Source: an uncultured Bacteroidales bacterium (GTDB lineage Bacteria > Bacteroidota > Bacteroidia > Bacteroidales > UBA3663). Taken from it: DNA of 20,731 nt. The stretch's first letter is position 1, and the number at the start of each line of letters is the position of its first letter. Both the position numbers and the translations under genes were made by a program. Positions 14,876 through 20,731 of this stretch are shown in pieces. The notes under the pieces are model-generated. The model did no database searches. It was not told the origin of the DNA and worked only from the letters and a program-made list of their open reading frames with translations. Location of the stretch: contig CALBPV010000120.1 in the NCBI GenBank assembly GCA_937899265.1, positions 1 through 20,731 on the forward strand, given 5' to 3'.

Positions 14876-15076
14876 ATGAGAACTCTGAAATTGTACGGAG
14901 GTGTTTTCCTCCTGATTATTACAGTCGCAATTCTGGCTGTTTCGTTTTTCACGGGCCTCCTTCAGGATGCCGACATGAATCACATCATTCTCGGCATTAG
15001 CCTCGTACTCGCTTTGGCCAGCATCATCCTTGTTGTGCTCGGCGGCAAGAGTGCCGACAAGATTGGCGGCAAGTAA
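14876..15076 (+). CDS. Small two-helix membrane protein
   Basis: A 66-residue protein. Residues 8-28 (GGVFLLIITVAILAVSFFTG) and about 36-57 (HIILGISLVLALASIILVVL) are two hydrophobic helices joined by a short acidic loop (LLQDADMN). The C-terminus GGKSADKIGGK is basic and likely cytoplasmic. It has its own upstream region (divergent from plsC) and is followed by two hairpins, so it is probably a single-gene unit. I do not recognise a named family. The coding pattern and clean start support a real gene. Confidence 0.65.
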   Translation: MRTLKLYGGVFLLIITVAILAVSFFTGLLQDADMNHIILGISLVLALASIILVVLGGKSADKIGGK

Positions 15077-15104
15077 AAACAGCCGTTCCGGAAACAACCC
15101 CTTT

Positions 15105-15155
15105 GCTTCGCCGCGTGAGTGGCGGAGCAGAGAGGTATCTCTCTGCGTTTGTTTT
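15105..15155 (+). terminator. Tandem hairpins ending the small-protein transcript
   Basis: GCTTCGCC (15105-15112) pairs with GGCGGAGC (15121-15128), with one wobble pair. Immediately after, CAGAGAG (15128-15134) pairs perfectly with CTCTCTG (15139-15145) around GTAT, followed by a T-rich run (CGTTTGTTTTAT). The second hairpin is a good rho-independent terminator. The two stems share base 15128, so they compete for it. Confidence 0.65.
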
Positions 15156-15194
15156 ATACACATTATTATATTATATATAGGTTAATACATCGTC

Positions 15195-15869
15195 GTGTTG
15201 CGTCGTCTTCTCCTCTTATCCATAGGATTGCTTAGCGTAGCTCCGGTTTTCGGCCAGAAATTCTCCAAACGTGCCCAGCAGCGCCAAGAGGCTCGCAAGG
15301 CCAATTATTTCTACGGTGCTTCGTTCACATTCACTGCCGGCTACTCCCATTCTTGGCTTTCCGTTTCCGACTATACTCTCTCAACTACCAAGTTCGGACG
15401 TTCGGCCGAGACCAAAAATACACATAATTCCTGGAACATGGGTTTCCTCTACGATCATGCGCTCTCCAAAAAATGGGGCATCCAATCGGGCCTCAGTTTT
15501 GTGGAGAAGGGCGGAGAATTGGATACCTACTACGACGGAGGACTGGGTTATGGTCCCGTTCTGGTGGAGGAGACCGGCCTCAAAGCTTCCTACCTCTCCC
15601 TCCAGGGGATGGCCCGCTATTTCTTCCCGGTCAACTACTACACCCGTTTCAGCATCAACGCCGGGTTCCATATCGATGTTGCCGTCAGTACAGACGACTA
15701 TTTCAACAAGTGGGATATCGGTCCGCAAGTGGGTGTCGGTTTCGACTGGAAACATCTGGCCACCTCGGTCACTTGGCAAATCGGAGCTTTCCCCAATGTG
15801 ATTGACAACAGCGACTCGCGCCTCTCATCCATTCATGTGAACGTGGGTGTGCGCATTTGGAAAGAATGA
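15195..15869 (+). CDS. Outer-membrane beta-barrel protein
   Basis: A 224-residue protein with a Sec signal peptide (LRRLLLLSIGLLSVAPVFGQ). A basic stretch KFSKRAQQRQEARK follows, then repeated amphipathic strands with aromatic residues (SFTFTAGYSHSW, YFFPVNYYTRFSINAGFHIDVAV, VGVGFDWKHLATSVTWQIG, VNVGVRIWKE). This is the look of small PorT/OmpW-like barrels of Bacteroidetes. The start is GTG 15195: an in-frame TAA at 15183 rules out anything longer, and TTG 15198 is the only near alternative. purB follows after 30 bases in the same direction and may be co-transcribed. The function is unknown. Confidence 0.75.
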   Translation: MLRRLLLLSIGLLSVAPVFGQKFSKRAQQRQEARKANYFYGASFTFTAGYSHSWLSVSDYTLSTTKFGRSAETKNTHNSWNMGFLYDHALSKKWGIQSGLSFVEKGGELDTYYDGGLGYGPVLVEETGLKASYLSLQGMARYFFPVNYYTRFSINAGFHIDVAVSTDDYFNKWDIGPQVGVGFDWKHLATSVTWQIGAFPNVIDNSDSRLSSIHVNVGVRIWKE

Positions 15870-15899
15870 CCTGACACGACAGACTAACATCACTCGACG

Positions 15900-17243
15900 A
15901 TGACATTATCACCCCTTACTGCAGTATCACCCATCGACGGACGTTATCATTCCCGGACGGAACCCCTCGCCGACTATTTCTCCGAATATGCTCTCATGCG
16001 TTATCGCGTGAGGGTGGAGGTGGAGTATTTCATTGCCCTCACGGAACTGCCTTTGCCTCAGTTGGCCTTGTTCCCGGCAGACCGCAAAGAAGCGTTGCGC
16101 GACATCTATCGCAACTTCACGGTCGCAGAAGCTCAGCGCGTCAAAGAAATCGAATCTGTCACCAACCACGATGTCAAGGCCATCGAATATCTCCTCAAGG
16201 AGGAATTCGACCGTCTCGGCCTCGAATCCTATAAAGAATTCATCCACTTCGGTCTCACCTCTCAGGACATCAACAACACGGCCGTCCCCATGTCGGTCAA
16301 AGAAGCGGTCCACGAGGTCTATCTGCCTGCTTTGGAGGAGGTTATCGCCCTGCTCCGTCAGTATGCCGAAGAGTGGAAGGACATCCCGATGTTGGCCCGC
16401 ACTCACGGTCAGCCAGCTTCGCCCACACGTCTGGGCAAAGAGGTGCAGGTCTTTGTCTATCGTCTCGAACAGCAGGCTCGTCTTCTGCGCGAGGTGCCCG
16501 TCTCGGGCAAGTTCGGCGGTGCTACGGGCAATTTCAATGCCCACCATGTGGCTTATCCCGACCGCGACTGGCGCGAATTCGGCAACCGCTTCCTGTCCGA
16601 ATGTCTCGGTATTCAGCGCGAAGAATGGACTACCCAGATTTCCAACTATGACAATCTGGCAGCTCTCTTCGATGCCCTGCGCCGCATCAACGTCATCCTC
16701 ATGGACCTCGACAAGGACTTCTGGCAGTACATCTCGATGGAATATTTCAAACAGCAAATCAAGGCAGGGGAGGTCGGTTCGTCGGCTATGCCCCACAAAG
16801 TCAATCCCATCGACTACGAAAATTCCGAAGGCAATCTCGGCATCGCCAACGCCATTCTCGACCATCTGGCACAGAAACTCCCCATCTCGCGTTTGCAGCG
16901 TGACTTGACCGACTCGACAGTGCTCCGCAATGTGGGTGTGCCGCTCGGTCACATGCTCATAGCGCTGGCTTCCACCCTCAAGGGATTGAAGAAACTTCTG
17001 CTCAACCGTCCTGCCATAGATGCCGACCTGGAACATTCTTGGGCCGTCGTCGCCGAAGCCATCCAGACCATCCTGCGTCGCGAAGGTTATCCCAAACCCT
17101 ACGAAACGCTCAAGGCACTCACCCGCGTCAACACCGGAATGACGCCCGAGACGATTTCACAGTTCATCGACGGACTCAACGTGAGCGATGCCGTCAAGGC
17201 CGAACTCCACGCCATCACACCCGCCACTTATATAGGTATGTAA
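15900..17243 (+). CDS. purB: Adenylosuccinate lyase
   Basis: A 447-residue enzyme of the fumarase/aspartase superfamily, catalysing two fumarate-releasing steps in purine synthesis (SAICAR to AICAR, and adenylosuccinate to AMP). The N-terminus SPIDGRYHSRTEPLADYFSE, TSQDINNTA, ARTHGQPASPT and the superfamily signature SSAMPHKVNPIDYENSEGN (starting at residue 294, the mobile catalytic Ser loop) are all present and intact. The length is normal for the E. coli-type branch. ATG 15900 is unambiguous. purB, the pseudouridine synthase and asnS lie in the same direction, an order I recall from other Bacteroidales. Confidence 0.95.
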   Translation: MTLSPLTAVSPIDGRYHSRTEPLADYFSEYALMRYRVRVEVEYFIALTELPLPQLALFPADRKEALRDIYRNFTVAEAQRVKEIESVTNHDVKAIEYLLKEEFDRLGLESYKEFIHFGLTSQDINNTAVPMSVKEAVHEVYLPALEEVIALLRQYAEEWKDIPMLARTHGQPASPTRLGKEVQVFVYRLEQQARLLREVPVSGKFGGATGNFNAHHVAYPDRDWREFGNRFLSECLGIQREEWTTQISNYDNLAALFDALRRINVILMDLDKDFWQYISMEYFKQQIKAGEVGSSAMPHKVNPIDYENSEGNLGIANAILDHLAQKLPISRLQRDLTDSTVLRNVGVPLGHMLIALASTLKGLKKLLLNRPAIDADLEHSWAVVAEAIQTILRREGYPKPYETLKALTRVNTGMTPETISQFIDGLNVSDAVKAELHAITPATYIGM

Positions 17244-17253
17244 ATCCTCAGAA

Positions 17254-17267
17254 AGGCCGCGAGGCCT
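17254..17267 (+). terminator. Weak GNRA hairpin after purB
   Basis: AGGCC (17254-17258) pairs with GGCCT (17263-17267) across a GCGA tetraloop, 11 bases after the purB stop. No T-run follows, so it may be an attenuating or 3'-end stabilising stem rather than a full terminator. Confidence 0.35.
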
Positions 17268-17333
17268 GTACATTATTCATATATAATCATTTTATTTCAA
17301 GTATTCATTTAATTTTTCACTCTCAACAAAACT

Positions 17334-18866
17334 ATGGAAGAAGAATTGAATCCCCAGCAGCCGAACAATGAGGCTGCAAACCCCGAAGGAGAATCGACAC
17401 CCCGCCGTCGCCCCCGCATCGGCGAATCGCGTCTCCACGACGAAAACTACACTCGTCCCGCCTACGGCTCGTCGCGCGATGTATCCTATGGCCGCGATCC
17501 TTTCGCCCAGCGCGATACATACGCCGGAGGCTATCAGCGTCCCTCTTATCAGGGCGGTTATCAGCGTCAGCAAGGCTATCGCCGCTATGAGGACGGACAG
17601 AACTATCAGCGTCCTGCCGCCCCCCATTCCTATCGCTCGTTTGCCCAGCAGCCTGTAGAAGGCTCCGACAATACAACCGACAATGCAGCGCCTCAAGAAG
17701 GCGCACCCCAGGCTGAACAGCACTACGATCAGCAGCGTCCTGCCTACGGCGGCTATCAGGGTCGTCCCAAACAGGGCTACCAGCCTCGTCCCCAAGGAGG
17801 CTACGGTCGTCAGCAGGGTGGCTATCAGCAGCGTCCCCAGGGCGGTTACGGCCGTCAGCAGGGCGGTTATCAGCAGCGTCCCCAGGGCGCATACGGCCGT
17901 CAGCAGGGTGGCTATCAGCAGCGTCCCCAGGGTGCATACGGCCGTCAGCAGGGTGGCTATCAGCAGGGCGGTTACGGTCGTCCTCAGGGCGGTTATCAGC
18001 AGGGAGGCTACGGTCGTCCCCAGCAGGGAGGCTACGGTCAGCAGCCTTTTGCAGGCCGTCCGGGTCGTCCCGCCAAGAAAGCTCCCAAGCAGAAACGCAA
18101 TTTCGTTCCCGAGGTGCCCAACTACATCGACACCATCATCGATCCGAATGAGGAAATCCGTCTCAACAAGTTCCTCGCCAATGCCGGCATCTGCTCGCGC
18201 CGTGAGGCCGACCAGCACATCACCGAGGGCAACGTCTCGGTGAACGGCAATGTGGTGACCGAATTGGGTACCAAAGTGACCCGCAAGGACCAGATTGAGT
18301 TCAACGGACATCCCGTTTCGCTCGAGCGCAAGATTTACGTGCTGCTCAACAAACCCAAGGATACCGTTACCACAAGCGACGATCCCCAGGGTCGTCAAAC
18401 GGTGCTCGACCTCGTGCGCAATGCCGCTCCCGAACGTATCTATCCCGTAGGCCGTCTCGACCGCAATACGACGGGTGTGCTTCTGCTTACCAACGACGGC
18501 GACCTCGCCTCCAAGCTCACCCATCCCAAGTATGTCAAGAAGAAAATCTACCACGTTTGGCTCGACCACGATGTGGCTCAGGAAGACCTCGCCAAGATTG
18601 CCGCAGGCATCGAACTCGAGGACGGTGCCATCCACGCCGACGCCATTGCTTATGCAAGCGAGACAGACAAGAACCAGGTGGGTATTGAGATTCACTCGGG
18701 CAAGAACCGTATCGTACGCCGTATCTTCGAGCACCTCGGCTATCGCGTTGTCAAACTCGACCGCGTCTATTTCGCCGGTCTCACCAAGAAGAACCTGCCT
18801 CGCGGACGTTGGCGTCACCTCACCCAGCAGGAGGTCAACATGCTCAAGATGGGTGCTTTCGAATAA
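17334..18866 (+). CDS. rluB: RluB-type 23S rRNA pseudouridine synthase with long repetitive N-terminal tail
   Basis: A 510-residue protein. The first 250 or so residues are low-complexity, rich in Gln, Gly, Tyr, Arg and Pro, including a tandem block of GGYQQRPQGGYGR-like units. A basic linker (PAKKAPKQKR) precedes an S4 RNA-binding domain (from about residue 275, IRLNKFLANAGICSRREAD) and the RsuA/RluB catalytic domain: LLNKPKDTVTTSDDPQGR, then GRLDRNTTGVLLLTNDG with catalytic Asp 376, then KKIYHVWLD. It isomerises a uridine in 23S rRNA; by homology to RluB this would be in helix 89, but RluE/RluF-like specificity cannot be excluded. The catalytic part alone is of normal length, so the tail is an addition. 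asnS follows after 18 bases. Confidence 0.88.
   Translation: MEEELNPQQPNNEAANPEGESTPRRRPRIGESRLHDENYTRPAYGSSRDVSYGRDPFAQRDTYAGGYQRPSYQGGYQRQQGYRRYEDGQNYQRPAAPHSYRSFAQQPVEGSDNTTDNAAPQEGAPQAEQHYDQQRPAYGGYQGRPKQGYQPRPQGGYGRQQGGYQQRPQGGYGRQQGGYQQRPQGAYGRQQGGYQQRPQGAYGRQQGGYQQGGYGRPQGGYQQGGYGRPQQGGYGQQPFAGRPGRPAKKAPKQKRNFVPEVPNYIDTIIDPNEEIRLNKFLANAGICSRREADQHITEGNVSVNGNVVTELGTKVTRKDQIEFNGHPVSLERKIYVLLNKPKDTVTTSDDPQGRQTVLDLVRNAAPERIYPVGRLDRNTTGVLLLTNDGDLASKLTHPKYVKKKIYHVWLDHDVAQEDLAKIAAGIELEDGAIHADAIAYASETDKNQVGIEIHSGKNRIVRRIFEHLGYRVVKLDRVYFAGLTKKNLPRGRWRHLTQQEVNMLKMGAFE
17781..18050 (+). repeat. In-frame 45-bp tandem repeat in rluB
   Basis: Three consecutive 45-bp units (17811-17855, 17856-17900, 17901-17945) each encode a 15-residue Gln/Gly/Tyr/Arg/Pro block. 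A 30-bp partial unit lies before them, and shorter QGGYGRPQ-type variants follow to about 18050. The units differ mostly at silent positions plus a Gly/Ala change, consistent with expansion by slippage or unequal recombination while keeping the frame. Confidence 0.9.
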
Positions 18867-18884
18867 TCTATACTGCCCATTACG

Positions 18885-20279
18885 ATGAAACGTACCAAGA
18901 TTATAGACGCGCTACGGCGCACCGACTACGGCAGTGAGATTGTCGTCAAGGGTTGGGTGAGAACCCACCGTTCGTCCAAGGCGGTTGACTTCATCGCTCT
19001 CAACGACGGTTCCACCATCAAGAATATCCAGATTGTGGTCGATCCGTCCAAGTTTGATACCAACCTCCTGAAGAATATCACCACAGGTGCATGTATTTGT
19101 GCCCAAGGCATTCTCGTCGAGAGTCAGGGCGCCGGTCAGACTTCCGAGATACAGGCTTCGGCCATCGAACTCTACGGCGAATGTCCCTCCGACTATCCCA
19201 TGCAGAAGAAGGGTCAGACGTTCGAGTATATGCGCCAGTTTGCCCATCTTCGCCTGCGTACCAACACGTTCGGCGCTGTGATGCGTATCCGCCACAATAT
19301 GGCGATGGCCATCCATACCTATTTCCACGAGCACGGTTTCTACTATTTCCACACTCCGCTCATCACGGCCAGCGACGCCGAGGGCGCAGGGGAGATGTTC
19401 CAGGTCACCACGCTCGACCTCGACCGCATAGCCAAGCAGGGAGGTGAAGTGGCCTACGACCGCGACTTCTTCGGCAAGAAAGCCAACCTCACCGTTTCCG
19501 GTCAGCTCGAGGGCGAACTCGGAGCTACGGCTTTGGGTGCCATCTATACGTTCGGCCCCACGTTCCGTGCCGAGAATTCCAATACTCCCCGCCATCTGGC
19601 CGAGTTCTGGATGATAGAGCCCGAAGTGGCTTTCATGGACAAAACCGAACTGATGGATCTCGAGGAGGACTTCATCAAGTACTGCGTCCGTTGGGCACTC
19701 ACCAACTGTGCCGACGACCTCGAGTTTCTCAACAAGATGATTGACAAGACTCTGCTCGATACGCTCAACGGCGTTGTGAGCGAGGATTTCGTCCGGCTGT
19801 CCTACACCGAGGGCATTCAGATTCTCCAGGAGGCTCAGCAGAACGGCCACAAGTTCGAATTCCCCGTCACCGGCTGGGGTATGGACTTGGCTTCCGAGCA
19901 CGAACGTTATCTCGTGGAGCAGCACTTCAAACGTCCCGTCATCCTCAACGACTATCCCGCCGAAATCAAAGCCTTCTACATGAAGAAGAACGAGGACGGC
20001 CGTACCATGCAGGGCACCGATGTGCTTTTCCCACGTATCGGCGAAATCATCGGAGGCAGCGTGCGTGAGGAGAGCGGGGAGAAGCTCATTGCCGAAATCG
20101 AACGGCGCGGTATGGACAAGAATCTCTACAGCTGGTATCTCGATACCCGCAAGTACGGCTCGTGTCCCCATGCCGGCTTCGGCCTTGGTTTCGAACGTTT
20201 GCTCCTCTTCGTCACCGGTATGCAGAACATTCGCGATGTGATACCCTTCCCCCGCACCCCCAACAACTGCGAGTTCTAA
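18885..20279 (+). CDS. asnS: Asparaginyl-tRNA synthetase
   Basis: A 464-residue class IIb enzyme that charges tRNA-Asn. An N-terminal OB-fold (residues 17-100, VKGWVRTHRSSKAVDFIALNDGS) binds the anticodon. The catalytic domain has motif 2 FRAENSNTPRHLAEFWMIEPE and motif 3 HAGFGLGFERLLLF (about 429-442), and it ends in the conserved IPFPRTPNNCEF. EGAGEMFQVTT and VSGQLEGEL mark it as AsnRS rather than AspRS. ATG 18885 is the only sensible start. It is last in the purB-rluB-asnS run and is followed by a strong terminator. Confidence 0.96.
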   Translation: MKRTKIIDALRRTDYGSEIVVKGWVRTHRSSKAVDFIALNDGSTIKNIQIVVDPSKFDTNLLKNITTGACICAQGILVESQGAGQTSEIQASAIELYGECPSDYPMQKKGQTFEYMRQFAHLRLRTNTFGAVMRIRHNMAMAIHTYFHEHGFYYFHTPLITASDAEGAGEMFQVTTLDLDRIAKQGGEVAYDRDFFGKKANLTVSGQLEGELGATALGAIYTFGPTFRAENSNTPRHLAEFWMIEPEVAFMDKTELMDLEEDFIKYCVRWALTNCADDLEFLNKMIDKTLLDTLNGVVSEDFVRLSYTEGIQILQEAQQNGHKFEFPVTGWGMDLASEHERYLVEQHFKRPVILNDYPAEIKAFYMKKNEDGRTMQGTDVLFPRIGEIIGGSVREESGEKLIAEIERRGMDKNLYSWYLDTRKYGSCPHAGFGLGFERLLLFVTGMQNIRDVIPFPRTPNNCEF

Positions 20280-20309
20280 AAAAGGGTATCCTTCTGCTCC
20301 CTTTACTCT

Positions 20310-20343
20310 CCCCGGGTCATTCTCTATGGCTCGGGGCGTTTTT
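20310..20343 (+). terminator. Rho-independent terminator of asnS
   Basis: CCCCGGGTCAT (20310-20320) pairs with ATGGCTCGGGG (20326-20336) with two G-U wobbles and a TCTCT loop, followed by CGTTTTTG. It lies 31 bases past the asnS stop. Confidence 0.85.
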
Positions 20344-20632
20344 GTCGCCGGACGTTCGTCGGCAAGTCGAAGAATAAATGCGGAGATTCCATCGGATTCC
20401 GTTAGCGTCGTCGCAAAATACTTGGGGCTCACAGATTTTGTGCGATGCGAGGGATAAAATATCCGGTCTGCCTTATATGAGGCAGAAAGCAGAATGTTTG
20501 ACTTTGCCAGAAGGCGGACGAAATGTAAAATGATGGCGTTAAGCCGGAGGGTAGTGAGGAAGTTCATGGTAAAAATTTGGAGTTAAGACGGTTTCGGGAG
20601 AGCGTGGTGCGTAAAACTTAAATTTTACGATG
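20344..20632. other. Gene-poor region with hairpin
   Basis: No convincing coding region was found here. A minus-strand frame opens at ATG 20567 (MNFLTTLRLNAIILHFVRLL) but continues as antisense through all of asnS, so it is probably not a gene as drawn. TCTGCCT (20467-20473) pairs with AGGCAGA (20480-20486) around a 6-base loop. A leftward promoter at 20633-20665 would transcribe this region, so a small RNA or short peptide is possible. Confidence 0.4.
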
Positions 20633-20665
20633 CAAAGATACGGAAAATTTTTGACGCTTGCCAAA
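20633..20665 (-). promoter_or_regulatory. Leftward Bacteroidetes-type promoter
   Basis: On the minus strand TTTG (20665-20662) lies 21 bases before TATCTTTG (20640-20633), matching TTTG-N19-21-TAnnTTTG. It points into the gene-poor region downstream of asnS, where no clear gene is seen. Confidence 0.55.
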
Positions 20666-20680
20666 TTTCCCGGTTAGCAA

Positions 20681-20719
20681 TTAACATTTGAGGCCATTAT
20701 TTTAACATTTGAGGCCATT
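20681..20719. repeat. 18-bp direct repeat at right edge (possible insertion-sequence end)
   Basis: TTAACATTTGAGGCCATT occurs at 20681-20698 and again at 20702-20719, a period of 21 bases. Closely spaced direct repeats inside a terminus are typical of IS21-family ends, and the window stops here. No transposase is visible, so the identification is tentative. Confidence 0.5.
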
Positions 20720-20731
20720 TTACCCCCATTT

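Noticed and set aside
17781..18050. CRISPR-like array
   Set aside because: The 45-bp units are contiguous with no spacers, stay in frame and encode a low-complexity protein segment.
18912..20567. 551-codon minus-strand frame opposite asnS
   Set aside because: It mirrors asnS, whose motifs are unmistakable. Antisense frames in GC-rich, third-position-biased genes stay open by codon bias. Similar long frames lie opposite the helicase, lysC, the DUF3078 gene, purB and rluB.

Overview
The window joins two unrelated bacterial genomes. Positions 1 to about 5,490 are AT-rich, with strong Shine-Dalgarno sites (GGAGG, GAGGTG, AAGGAG) and TATAAT-type promoters. The genes are gltX, Rex, a dTMP kinase and two YvyF-like zinc proteins, which points to a Firmicute, possibly a Negativicute. 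From about 5,510 to the end, the DNA is clearly richer in G+C, Shine-Dalgarno sites are essentially absent, and promoters carry the Bacteroidetes -7 motif TAnnTTTG. Gene content there (DUF3822, DUF3078, lysC-lysA, purB-rluB-asnS) fits Bacteroidales, probably a Prevotella relative. Both genes at the joint are cut mid-domain and no mobile element lies there, so an assembly or cloning chimera is the simplest explanation.

Left part, in order: 3' end of gltX; a small coiled-coil membrane protein; two tandem YvyF/TIGR03826-like zinc proteins; an intergenic stretch with inverted repeats; a low-molecular-weight phosphatase; rex; tmk on the opposite strand, stop to stop with rex; an HD-domain hydrolase; and the N-terminal two thirds of a secreted metallophosphoesterase, cut at the joint.

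Right part: a minus-strand pair (membrane-anchored hypothetical, then truncated DUF3822). A plus-strand run follows from 6,920 to 13,253: RecD-like helicase, aspartate kinase and diaminopimelate decarboxylase (the first and last enzymes of the lysine/diaminopimelate route), a DUF3078 outer-membrane protein and a Crp/Fnr regulator. A terminator separates this from a minus-strand plsC-HTH pair joined by an ATGA overlap. The final plus-strand run is a 66-residue membrane protein, an outer-membrane beta-barrel, purB, an RluB-type pseudouridine synthase with a long repetitive Gln/Gly/Tyr/Arg tail, and asnS with a strong terminator. The last 390 bases hold no convincing gene. They carry a leftward Bacteroidetes-type promoter and an 18-bp direct repeat that may be the end of an insertion sequence.

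Most genes are ordinary housekeeping genes. I found no convincing new defence, mobile or biosynthetic system. The items most worth attention are the chimeric joint, the intergenic repeat at 1,921-2,097, the repeat-rich tail of the pseudouridine synthase and the right-edge repeat.
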